A stretch of 41,229 bases of DNA from Lachnospiraceae bacterium. Lineage in GTDB: Bacteria; Bacillota; Clostridia; Lachnospirales; Lachnospiraceae. The stretch covers positions 1 to 41,229 of the forward strand of contig JAFUXG010000040.1 of NCBI GenBank assembly GCA_017470935.1, in the 5' to 3' direction. A program made the position numbers and the translations under genes. The notes beneath the pieces are model-generated. The model saw only the letters and a list, made by a program, of their open reading frames with translations, was not told the origin of the DNA and did not search any database. This document shows, one piece after another, positions 34,211 through 41,229 of the stretch (positions within the stretch are counted from its first letter, which is position 1; every line of letters starts with the position of its first letter).

Positions 34211-35603
34211 CTTCAGCCTTACCTGAACCTATATTCTTACTTTCTCTATACTTCTTCTCCTCTTCCTTCCGCTTCTTCTCGCTCTCTTCCCTGCGCTTTG
34301 CCGCTTCCTCCTTCTTGTACTTGTCAAAGGAGAATATTGCGGTTCCCTTCTTCACAGGCTCATGGTCTATCATAACCGGCGTGTTGCTGTCCGGTCTGAT
34401 ATAATCCACCTCATAATATTCCTCAGAATTTAATGGCAGCTCCTTCTTCGATAATCTCGACCGGCAAATGGTTCCCACAAGTGCATACAGGCATGCAAAG
34501 CATGGAGCTCCAAGAATCATTCCCGGCACACCGAAGAATCCGCCACCTATAAGGATTGCAAACAATATCCACATGCTTGAAAGATTAAGCCTGTCTCCTA
34601 AGATAACAGGACCTATGATATTGCCATCCACCTGTTGTAAGATAAGCACAAATATTCCAAATATGACACCGTGTTTAACATCCATCATAAGAAGAATCAG
34701 CACACTTGGAATCGCTCCGATAAATGGTCCAAAATAGGGAATAATATTGGTGACACCAATGATTATGCTTATGAGCACCGCATAATCAAACTGCATAATA
34801 GTCATAAATGTGTAGCATATCAGACCAATTATAAATGAATCAATTATCTTCCCACTGATAAAGCCGCCAAACACCTGATCCATATATCTGACACCACGTA
34901 TGATCTGGTTGGCTATGTTAGTCTCAAAGAAGCTGTAGGCAAGCTTCTTGCTGCCTGACACCATTACCTCCTTTTCTAAGAGCACATATACCGAAATAAT
35001 GACCGCAAGAATAACATTTAGCATGAACTTAAGTCCGCCCATAATCCCGCTCGTTATTCCCGCAACTATCTTATCCATATTGGGTAGTATGTCATTGTTA
35101 ATATAGTCAATAGCCTGGGAATATATTCTCTCTGAAGCCATAAGCATATACTGGCTTATCTCCGAATTCTTCTTATCAAGTGAGCGTATCCAGTCAGTCA
35201 CATGGTCGTAGTAGTTAGGCGCCTCTGTGACCATTTTCAAAAGTGATTGATATATCTGAGGAATTACAAGATATAGCCCTCCTATTACAAGAAACAGGAA
35301 TAAAGTCATCGTAAGAACAACACCCATCCCTCTTGAAAATTTTCTAATATCATCCCCCTTCTTAAACATTAGCTTTCCAAGGGGTGTAAGCAGATAATGC
35401 TCAAAGAAATTAAGTACCGGATTTTCCAGATATGCGAGCGCAAAGCCTATGATTATAGGGAACAGGGTGTTACGTATCATAGTACGGAATTCCTGATATT
35501 CTGCTCGGTGCTCCAATGTATAGTTAAACATGAGCGACAAAATGACAACAGCCAGTATAGTTGCTCCCAGCTTAATATATTTGTTGTTGAATTTGTTACG
35601 CAT
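34176..35603 (-). CDS. AI-2E family transporter (PF01594)
   Basis: A 475-aa polytopic membrane protein with seven or eight spans. Family pattern: an N-terminal span pair with FPIIIGFALAYLENPVLNFFE, a long external helix region (about 120-190), then GGFISGKIIDSFIIGLICYTFM and the conserved GVTNIIPYFGPFIGAIPSVL. Members export small molecules or ions; AI-2 transport applies only to some. A Lys/Glu-rich coiled coil and acidic tail (about 420-475) is added at the C-terminus. The start at MRNKFNNKYI has GGGAGGCGG upstream. Confidence 0.92.
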   Translation of the reverse strand: MRNKFNNKYIKLGATILAVVILSLMFNYTLEHRAEYQEFRTMIRNTLFPIIIGFALAYLENPVLNFFEHYLLTPLGKLMFKKGDDIRKFSRGMGVVLTMTLFLFLVIGGLYLVIPQIYQSLLKMVTEAPNYYDHVTDWIRSLDKKNSEISQYMLMASERIYSQAIDYINNDILPNMDKIVAGITSGIMGGLKFMLNVILAVIISVYVLLEKEVMVSGSKKLAYSFFETNIANQIIRGVRYMDQVFGGFISGKIIDSFIIGLICYTFMTIMQFDYAVLISIIIGVTNIIPYFGPFIGAIPSVLILLMMDVKHGVIFGIFVLILQQVDGNIIGPVILGDRLNLSSMWILFAILIGGGFFGVPGMILGAPCFACLYALVGTICRSRLSKKELPLNSEEYYEVDYIRPDSNTPVMIDHEPVKKGTAIFSFDKYKKEEAAKRREESEKKRKEEEKKYRESKNIGSGKAEEDGNESDDKNK

Positions 35604-35727
35604 TATGCCGCCTCCCATATTAATTCTATATATTTCCAAATTAGTAACTATTACAATGATATCCATTATTCAAAAGAGGTTATCCCTAAAGATAACCTCC
35701 TTCGTATTCTCATATGATTCTGAATTA

Positions 35728-36666
35728 TTATTGTGCTCCTGCTTCCTTGCCGACCTCAACAACAGCCTTTGCAAGTCCTGCAATACCCTGTATCTCAGAA
35801 GGGATGATGATCTTGGTAGCCTTGCCGTCTGCAGCCTTGCCAAAAGCCTCTAAACTCTTAAGCTGTATAACTGCGTTGCTTGGTGCAGATTCATTTAACA
35901 ACACAATACCATCAGCGTTAGCCTTCTGGATTGCAAGAATAGCCTCAGCCTGACCTTCTGCCTCACGGATAGTAGCCTCCTTCTTAGCCTCTGCGCGAAG
36001 GATCGCTGACTGCTTCTCAGCCTCTGCCTCAAGAATAACAGACTCCTTGTGGCCCTCTGCACGGAGGATTGCTGATTTCTTCTCACCCTCTGCAATAAGA
36101 ATCTGCTCACGTCTTTCACGCTCTGCCTTCATCTGCTTCTCCATTGCATCCTGGATAGCTGCAGGAGGAATAATATTTTTAAGCTCAACACGGTTAACCT
36201 TGATTCCCCAAGGATCGGTAGCCTCATCAAGAGTTGCTCTCATCTTAGTGTTAATAGTCTCTCTTGAGGTAAGCGTCTGGTCTAACTCAAGATCACCGAT
36301 GATGTTACGAAGTGTTGTTGCTGTAAGGTTCTCAATAGCCATGATAGGATTCTCAACACCATAGCAGAAAAGCTTAGGGTCTGTAATCTGGAAGAATACT
36401 ACCGTATCAATTCTCATTGTAACGTTATCCTTTGTGATAACCGGCTGAGGTGCAAAGTCAACAACCTGCTCCTTAAGTGTAACTCTCTTGGCAACCTTAT
36501 CGATGATGGGCATCTTAAGATGCATACCAACTGACCATGTACCTGTATAAGTTCCGAGACGCTCAATAACATAAGCATGTGCCTGTGGAACAATACGAAT
36601 ACTGCTCATTACAATAACAATAACGATAAATAATAGAAATACTAAAAAACCAAAACCTGCTCCCAT
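35728..36666 (-). CDS. SPFH/Band 7 protein, stomatin/QmcA-like
   Basis: A 312-aa membrane-scaffold protein: one N-terminal span (about 5-22), the SPFH domain (RIVPQAHAYVIERLGTYTGTWSVG...VITKDNVTMRIDTVVFFQITDP...), then a long Ala/Glu/Lys coiled coil with repeated ILRAEG/AEAEKQSAILRAEAKKEA units, and an oligomerisation tail. Such proteins form flotillin-like membrane microdomains and are usually partnered with an NfeD protein, which is the next gene upstream on the same strand. Confidence 0.94.
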   Translation of the reverse strand: MGAGFGFLVFLLFIVIVIVMSSIRIVPQAHAYVIERLGTYTGTWSVGMHLKMPIIDKVAKRVTLKEQVVDFAPQPVITKDNVTMRIDTVVFFQITDPKLFCYGVENPIMAIENLTATTLRNIIGDLELDQTLTSRETINTKMRATLDEATDPWGIKVNRVELKNIIPPAAIQDAMEKQMKAERERREQILIAEGEKKSAILRAEGHKESVILEAEAEKQSAILRAEAKKEATIREAEGQAEAILAIQKANADGIVLLNESAPSNAVIQLKSLEAFGKAADGKATKIIIPSEIQGIAGLAKAVVEVGKEAGAQ

Positions 36667-36775
36667 AATATCAATCTCCTTATTATATATAATATTTTTG
36701 ATAATTCAATTCTTACCGAATGCCTTATGTTTTTGTAAAAAAGAAACTTAAAACATGTGTCATCAAGTCCCCCAA

Positions 36776-37252
36776 TTATACCTCAGATATGATCTCCTCA
36801 GAAAGCTTATCCTCATCCACCTTTTCAACGATAAGCTTCACTCCCTGGATATCCACAATATGTGCCACATATCCCTTCGGAATAATAACACCATCCTCCT
36901 TAGTCCGTGCGGTCCATTCCATGCCATTAATCTTTGCACGCCCTGTTTCCTTAAGATTGTCAATCTCCTCAAGCACTACCGCATTCTGCCCCACTAAGGC
37001 TTCAGCGTTAGTCTTCTCTGTCTTTGTGTCAAGATGCTTCATCGCCCATGGTCTTGTAAATGCAAATAAAGCAATTGAAACAACTAAGAACAGAACGATC
37101 TGAACAACAAGATTAGCACCGCACAAGGCTGCTATGGCTGCAACAAATGCTCCGCCTGCAAACCAGATCGTTGTAAGACCAAGACTGATTATCTCGAACA
37201 CAATAAAGATTGCGGCAAGCAGCAGCCAGCATAATACATCTGTCAGCACCAT
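36776..37252 (-). CDS. NfeD-like membrane protein
   Basis: A 158-aa short NfeD: N-terminal membrane spans (VLCWLLLAAIFIVFEIISLGLTTIWFAGGAFVAAIAAL... to about 70) and a C-terminal OB-fold domain (ALVGQNAVVLEEIDNLKETGRAKINGMEWTARTKEDGVIIPKGYVAHIVDIQGVKLIVE). It works with the stomatin-like protein encoded 110 bp downstream. The second ATG was chosen from the AAGGGGG spacing. Confidence 0.92.
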   Translation of the reverse strand: MVLTDVLCWLLLAAIFIVFEIISLGLTTIWFAGGAFVAAIAALCGANLVVQIVLFLVVSIALFAFTRPWAMKHLDTKTEKTNAEALVGQNAVVLEEIDNLKETGRAKINGMEWTARTKEDGVIIPKGYVAHIVDIQGVKLIVEKVDEDKLSEEIISEV

Positions 37253-37269
37253 TATCATATACCCCCTTC

Positions 37270-37341
37270 TTAATAAAATACTTGTATATACTTTTCCCTG
37301 CCTTTAATAATAGTATCTAAATCAAATTCCTCTGTTATCAT
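37270..37341 (-). CDS. Possible 23-aa peptide upstream of nfeD
   Basis: AAGGAGAGG precedes an ATG frame of 23 codons (MITEEFDLDTIIKGREKYIQ then VFY), ending 18 bp before the NfeD-like start. Codon use looks ordinary and the ribosome site is good. It could be a leader peptide or the stub of a lost gene. Expression is unproven. Confidence 0.35.
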   Translation of the reverse strand: MITEEFDLDTIIKGREKYIQVFY

Positions 37342-37423
37342 TGCAGACACCTCTCCTTACATGCCGATTCATATGCCTTCAATAAATATTACATCAAAGA
37401 TATATTATTAAACAAATGCCCTA

Positions 37424-37957
37424 TCACTTTCCGTCATAAATGAGAAGTGAATCGATATCATACTTAGAAAGTCTCTCTCTTCCCTTAAGTCCGGCAAGCT
37501 CCATTACAAACTCTATCCTTACGACCTCACCGCCCAATGACTCAACCATCTCTATTATCGCTTCAATCGTACCGCCTGTAGCAATAAGATCATCAACAAT
37601 TACCACCTTATCTCCGGGCTTAATAGCATCCTTATGCATCTCTATCACTGCAGTTCCGTATTCAAGTGCATACTCCTTCTCAATTGTCTCACATGGAAGC
37701 TTGCCCTTTTTTCTTACAGGAACAAAGCCCTTATGATACGCATAAGCAACAGGCATGCCGAATATAAAGCCTCTTGACTCCGGTCCAATGACAACATCAA
37801 AATCAACGCCCTTAAGATTCTCGATTATTCCGTCAACAGATTTCTTAAGCCCTTCAGGGTCCTGTAATATTGAAGTGATATCCCTGAAAATGATCCCCGG
37901 CTCCGGAAAGTCCGGAATGCTTCTGACATATTGATCGATTCCATACTGATCCTGCAT
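37424..37957 (-). CDS. apt: Adenine phosphoribosyltransferase
   Basis: Purine salvage: adenine plus PRPP to AMP. The 177-aa protein begins with the adenine-binding N-terminus (YVRSIPDFPEPGIIFRDITSIL), has GPESRGFIFGMPVAY and the PRPP loop VVIVDDLIATGGT at 118-130. GAGGAGG sits before the ATG that opens MQDQYGID; the longer frame starts in the leader. Confidence 0.97.
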   Translation of the reverse strand: MQDQYGIDQYVRSIPDFPEPGIIFRDITSILQDPEGLKKSVDGIIENLKGVDFDVVIGPESRGFIFGMPVAYAYHKGFVPVRKKGKLPCETIEKEYALEYGTAVIEMHKDAIKPGDKVVIVDDLIATGGTIEAIIEMVESLGGEVVRIEFVMELAGLKGRERLSKYDIDSLLIYDGK

Positions 37958-38097
37958 TATAATATCCTCCTCTTTATTGCGCAATCCGCCTTAACACAAT
38001 AAATGTTAATTAATATGCGTAAAATAAATTGTGAAATAATAGTATATTTTCAAAATTATTCCACCATCTGATAGAATATCACACATTTCTTTATCTT

Positions 38098-38958
38098 TCA
38101 AGTGGTATGCTTGTTTTCAGATAATGAATGTATAGCTCTTACAATAAAAAGCCAGATCAATACAATGGCATCAACAAACAATATATATCCTGCAATGTAC
38201 CATCTCTCACCTGTAAGCCTCATTATAGGAACTAATGGCGAGCCTGCCGAAGGAGCAGATAAAAACCAGTAATTTGTCCCCATCCATTTATTGACCGGAG
38301 TTAATATCAGCACACCAGCAAGTCCGAAGACCACAGGCATCCATATCTCTCTCCACCTCGGCATCACTTCACCCGACACCAGCAGGCATATTCCCCATGC
38401 GACTATAAGCCCATGTGAAATGAAATCATGAATATGCATATAATTCCACAAGGGATAATCCACCCAGTCAGGAAAGATGAGTGCAGAGAGTGCTCCCGGA
38501 ACACAAAGCAGCACATACACTACTCCCACAAACCTCCATCTTGTAAAGCAGTATAACGCCCCTATCCAAAGAGCCATTCCACAAAGATGCAACGGAAGAT
38601 AAAACCTGTCAAAATGCCCTGTTATCACAAGAACTGCATCCCTGTATATTGAAATAACAGGCATGGTAATGCCTATGATCATCCTGAAGCTTCTTTTTGT
38701 AAAATATTTATTCCTTACCGATTTACCAAATGTATTTTTTCTTTCATGAGATATCTTTTTATTTTCAGCCTTATCCAAATAACTGTATCCTGCATAACCT
38801 TCGCTATCATCAGTATCCTCCGGCATATTCCTGTAAAATACAGAAATAATGACCGAGATTAATAAAATAACAAAAAGCCATACAAGATGTATGGTTCCAA
38901 ACATCTCAAAACCGCTTCCTGCCGGAAGCTCAGTTGCATATCTAAAAAAATCACCCAT
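38098..38958 (-). CDS. YwaF/TIGR02206-family membrane protein
   Basis: A 286-aa protein with about seven membrane spans. It carries the family landmarks LPLHLCGMALWIGAL, PDWVDYPLWNYMHIHDFISHGLIVAWGI and KWMGTNYWFLSAP. Function is unknown, although the conserved His residues in the spans suggest an enzymatic or metal role. A 45-residue charged insertion after the first span (about 47-95) is unusual. The ATG was preferred over an in-frame TTG because GGAAA lies at normal distance from it. Confidence 0.85.
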   Translation of the reverse strand: MGDFFRYATELPAGSGFEMFGTIHLVWLFVILLISVIISVFYRNMPEDTDDSEGYAGYSYLDKAENKKISHERKNTFGKSVRNKYFTKRSFRMIIGITMPVISIYRDAVLVITGHFDRFYLPLHLCGMALWIGALYCFTRWRFVGVVYVLLCVPGALSALIFPDWVDYPLWNYMHIHDFISHGLIVAWGICLLVSGEVMPRWREIWMPVVFGLAGVLILTPVNKWMGTNYWFLSAPSAGSPLVPIMRLTGERWYIAGYILFVDAIVLIWLFIVRAIHSLSENKHTT

Positions 38959-39165
38959 ATCATCATTTTCCAATCTGTATATATCTTATTATGATTAGCT
39001 ATTTTCTTTCATTTAATTCATTATTTTAATAACATTTTTCTATATTATTAACACCTGCTAAAGCATACAGCCGTAACTTAATATATTGCTATATTTTTAT
39101 AAGATTTGTAATAACCTTATTATCTAAATCATAGAATTAATAAAGTATATCTACCGGTACATTCC

Positions 39166-41091
39166 ATGAACAAAAAATTAAATATATTTGTTATCCCGGC
39201 TCTTGCCGCCGTTATAATTCTTTCATGCATTCTATTATTGCCCACCGAAGATACAGACCGAAACCATTATAGGAGCAGGCTGTTAAATGAGCTTCAAAAT
39301 GACAATGATTTTTCTGATTTCCAGACCAGTCTCTTCAAATATGAGATAACCTCTAATTCCGTAACAACCGCTTATACACTTCATTCACCAGAAAAATATA
39401 AGATTCCAAGGCTTGCACCTATTCTAACAGATTTTTCTAACAATAGCTATTACAAAGACTTCCAAAAGGGAATATCAAAGAAAAACATTTCTGAAATATC
39501 TGACAAGCTTTCATCCTTCGATACTGATAAGCTTAGCACTAATGATAACATCACCTATGATCTTCTTAACAAGCATCTAAAGCTTAGCGCCGCCTTCTGC
39601 GATTATCCTTACTACGAAACCCTTCTTGGCAAAACCACAGGAGCAGCCTCCTCTCTTCCCGTAACACTCTCCGAATATCCTCTTAATTCCCAGGCTGATA
39701 TTGAAGAATACCTGTCCTTGTTAAAGCAGATACCCTCATATTTTGACAGTGTTATGGAATATGAAAATGAACGTATCAAGCGGGGCATGCCAACTCCGGG
39801 TTTCATTTTAGAAGAAACAAAAAATGAGCTTTCAGAGTTTCTCAAAAGCCTAGACAATGATAACAACTGCTTTGTGTCTACATTTAATGACAGAACAAAA
39901 AACATCAAAACACTTGCCCAGAAGGACAGAAGCAAATATATATCAACAAACAAGTATTATGTTAACCAATATATTATTCCTGCTTATGAGAAGCTTTCCA
40001 GATATATCACTGCGAAGGCAAATTTGACCAAGGACAATAATCATGAAAAGAACACAAGCAAGCATAGATCAAATAATTCAAATATTGCAGACAGGCATGG
40101 CAATTCAGAAAATACAGATAATCACAGCATTCAAATAAATGATAAAATACCTTATGGATTATCCGCATATCCCGGCGGTGACAAATATTACGAGCTTCTT
40201 GTAAAGGATGTGACAGGCTCATACCGTCCTGTCCCTGAGCTGATTGAAATGACTGAAGCTTCTCTTGATAAGGCTTTATCCGATGTACTCTATATCGCCA
40301 CCACCGATACTGATGCATACATGTATTATTGCGACCATCCGGTAGAAACCGGCTTCCATTCCACCGAAGGCATTCTGGAAGCATTATCATTGCTGATACG
40401 TGATGACTATCCTCTTCTTGAAACTACTCCTAAGTACAATATTAAAACCGTACCCAAGTCAATTGCAGAAATGGTCAGTCCTGCATACTATATGATTCCT
40501 GCAATCGATGACTATGATAACAACACCATTTACATTAATCCTCTATATACAAGCGAGGAAAATGGCAACCTGTTCACCACCCTTGCCCACGAGGGCTTTC
40601 CCGGGCATCTGTATCAGACCGTATACTTTAACAATACGGATCCTAACCCCGTAAGACAGATTCTTGACTATCCCGGATATGTGGAGGGCTGGGCAACCTA
40701 TGTGGAGCTTAATTCCTTCTCGTATATTGACTATCCTGAATATTCCGAAAGTCTTCCTACCCTGTACCGTGCAGACACCATTATTAATCTAGCCCTATCT
40801 TCCAGAATCGATATGGGCGTCAATTATGAAAACTGGACGCTTGATGACACCAGAAAGTTTTTTGAGGATTTAGGCTTTAACAGCTATTACGCATACGATA
40901 TATATTCTTATGTGGTTGAAGCTCCCGGCAATTATCTTAGTTATTTCATCGGATATCTTGAGATAGATAATCTGAGACAGGAATATAAGAATCTGAAGAT
41001 GGAAAACTATACGGACAAAGAATTTCACAAAGTGCTTCTGGATATAGGTCCCGGAGACTTCGAAACCATACGCAAGTACATACTGCGGTAA
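39166..41091 (+). CDS. Secreted DUF885-family metallopeptidase
   Basis: A 641-aa protein with an N-terminal hydrophobic export segment (about 5-28, with a loose lipobox ILSC). It is followed by the DUF885 fold, related to M32-type zinc peptidases. The active site is HEGFPGH at 475-481 with the downstream VEGWATYVE at about 506-514 supplying further ligands. A low-complexity Asn/His/Ser segment near 290-325 breaks the family pattern. No strong ribosome site is seen, so the exact start is uncertain. The stop codon touches the inner end of the right-hand structured repeat, so the gene has no separate terminator. Confidence 0.9.
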   Translation: MNKKLNIFVIPALAAVIILSCILLLPTEDTDRNHYRSRLLNELQNDNDFSDFQTSLFKYEITSNSVTTAYTLHSPEKYKIPRLAPILTDFSNNSYYKDFQKGISKKNISEISDKLSSFDTDKLSTNDNITYDLLNKHLKLSAAFCDYPYYETLLGKTTGAASSLPVTLSEYPLNSQADIEEYLSLLKQIPSYFDSVMEYENERIKRGMPTPGFILEETKNELSEFLKSLDNDNNCFVSTFNDRTKNIKTLAQKDRSKYISTNKYYVNQYIIPAYEKLSRYITAKANLTKDNNHEKNTSKHRSNNSNIADRHGNSENTDNHSIQINDKIPYGLSAYPGGDKYYELLVKDVTGSYRPVPELIEMTEASLDKALSDVLYIATTDTDAYMYYCDHPVETGFHSTEGILEALSLLIRDDYPLLETTPKYNIKTVPKSIAEMVSPAYYMIPAIDDYDNNTIYINPLYTSEENGNLFTTLAHEGFPGHLYQTVYFNNTDPNPVRQILDYPGYVEGWATYVELNSFSYIDYPEYSESLPTLYRADTIINLALSSRIDMGVNYENWTLDDTRKFFEDLGFNSYYAYDIYSYVVEAPGNYLSYFIGYLEIDNLRQEYKNLKMENYTDKEFHKVLLDIGPGDFETIRKYILR

Positions 41092-41229
41092 ATTACTGTT
41101 TAGTTAAATTTTGAAACCGTACGCCGTCTGCCTTGCACAGATACCCTCAGGTCAGATGGCGGATTGGACGGGATAAGAACTTCTAGATGTCCCGGATAGA
41201 CTTTGGTACCGTCCGTGGCAAGGTGCTTA
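41090..41229 (+). repeat. Structured repeat, right copy (truncated by the contig end)
   Basis: Same element as at positions 1-250 but on the opposite strand, about 92% identical over 140 bases, with most differences in the apical half. It begins with TAAATTACTG, the TAA being the stop of the preceding gene, so the element boundary is at that codon. Only the proximal arm of the hairpin is present. Confidence 0.8.

Overview
The window looks like a chromosomal contig from a low-GC, anaerobic Firmicute, most likely a spore-former-related gut Lachnospiraceae (Clostridia). Supporting signs are a SigH-type sigma factor, the cysS-mrnC-rlmB cluster, a CIRCE-controlled groESL operon, a BspA-like leucine-rich-repeat protein, a secreted serpin, a DUF4250 protein and strong AGGAGG ribosome binding sites. 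The genus is not proven by anything here. Both ends of the sequence fall inside two oppositely oriented copies of the same repeat, which folds into a long hairpin. This is probably why the assembly stops there.

Layout. 1-250: repeat copy, then a small PF06541-type membrane protein (263-694) and a 155-bp nested palindrome between convergent genes. 850-3092: groES-groEL with a perfect CIRCE operator. 3118-8479: a run of five genes I mostly cannot name: an HTH-bearing 655-aa protein driven by a consensus promoter, a Com-like zinc ribbon of 52 aa, a small acidic protein, a CbxX-type AAA+ ATPase and a helical protein. 8564-15707: secreted serpin, AAA-ATPase/PD-(D/E)XK protein, metA (acetyl-type), ligA and an RluF-type pseudouridine synthase. 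15872-18907: Lrp/AsnC regulator behind a terminated leader, two membrane-anchored proteins transcribed divergently, and sigH.

18994-25705: tRNA-Thr(GGU) followed by a 6.6-kb integrative element bounded by a 94-bp direct repeat that starts in the tRNA T-arm. It carries a tyrosine recombinase, two unknown proteins, a 945-aa BspA-like surface protein and an XRE regulator. No relaxase, replicase or phage structural gene was seen. 25719-27070: a KilA-N-domain gene and an XRE repressor face away from each other across a two-operator switch. 27082-27651: a shortened chemotaxis receptor.

27665-41091: mostly core genes. rlmB, mrnC and cysS form an operon; then a small membrane protein, ispF with an added Cys tail, a RelBE-type toxin-antitoxin pair, argJ, DUF4250, an AI-2E-family exporter, an SPFH/NfeD membrane pair, apt, a YwaF-like membrane protein and a secreted DUF885 metallopeptidase that runs into the second end repeat. 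No CRISPR array, rRNA, metabolite riboswitch or T-box was recognised.
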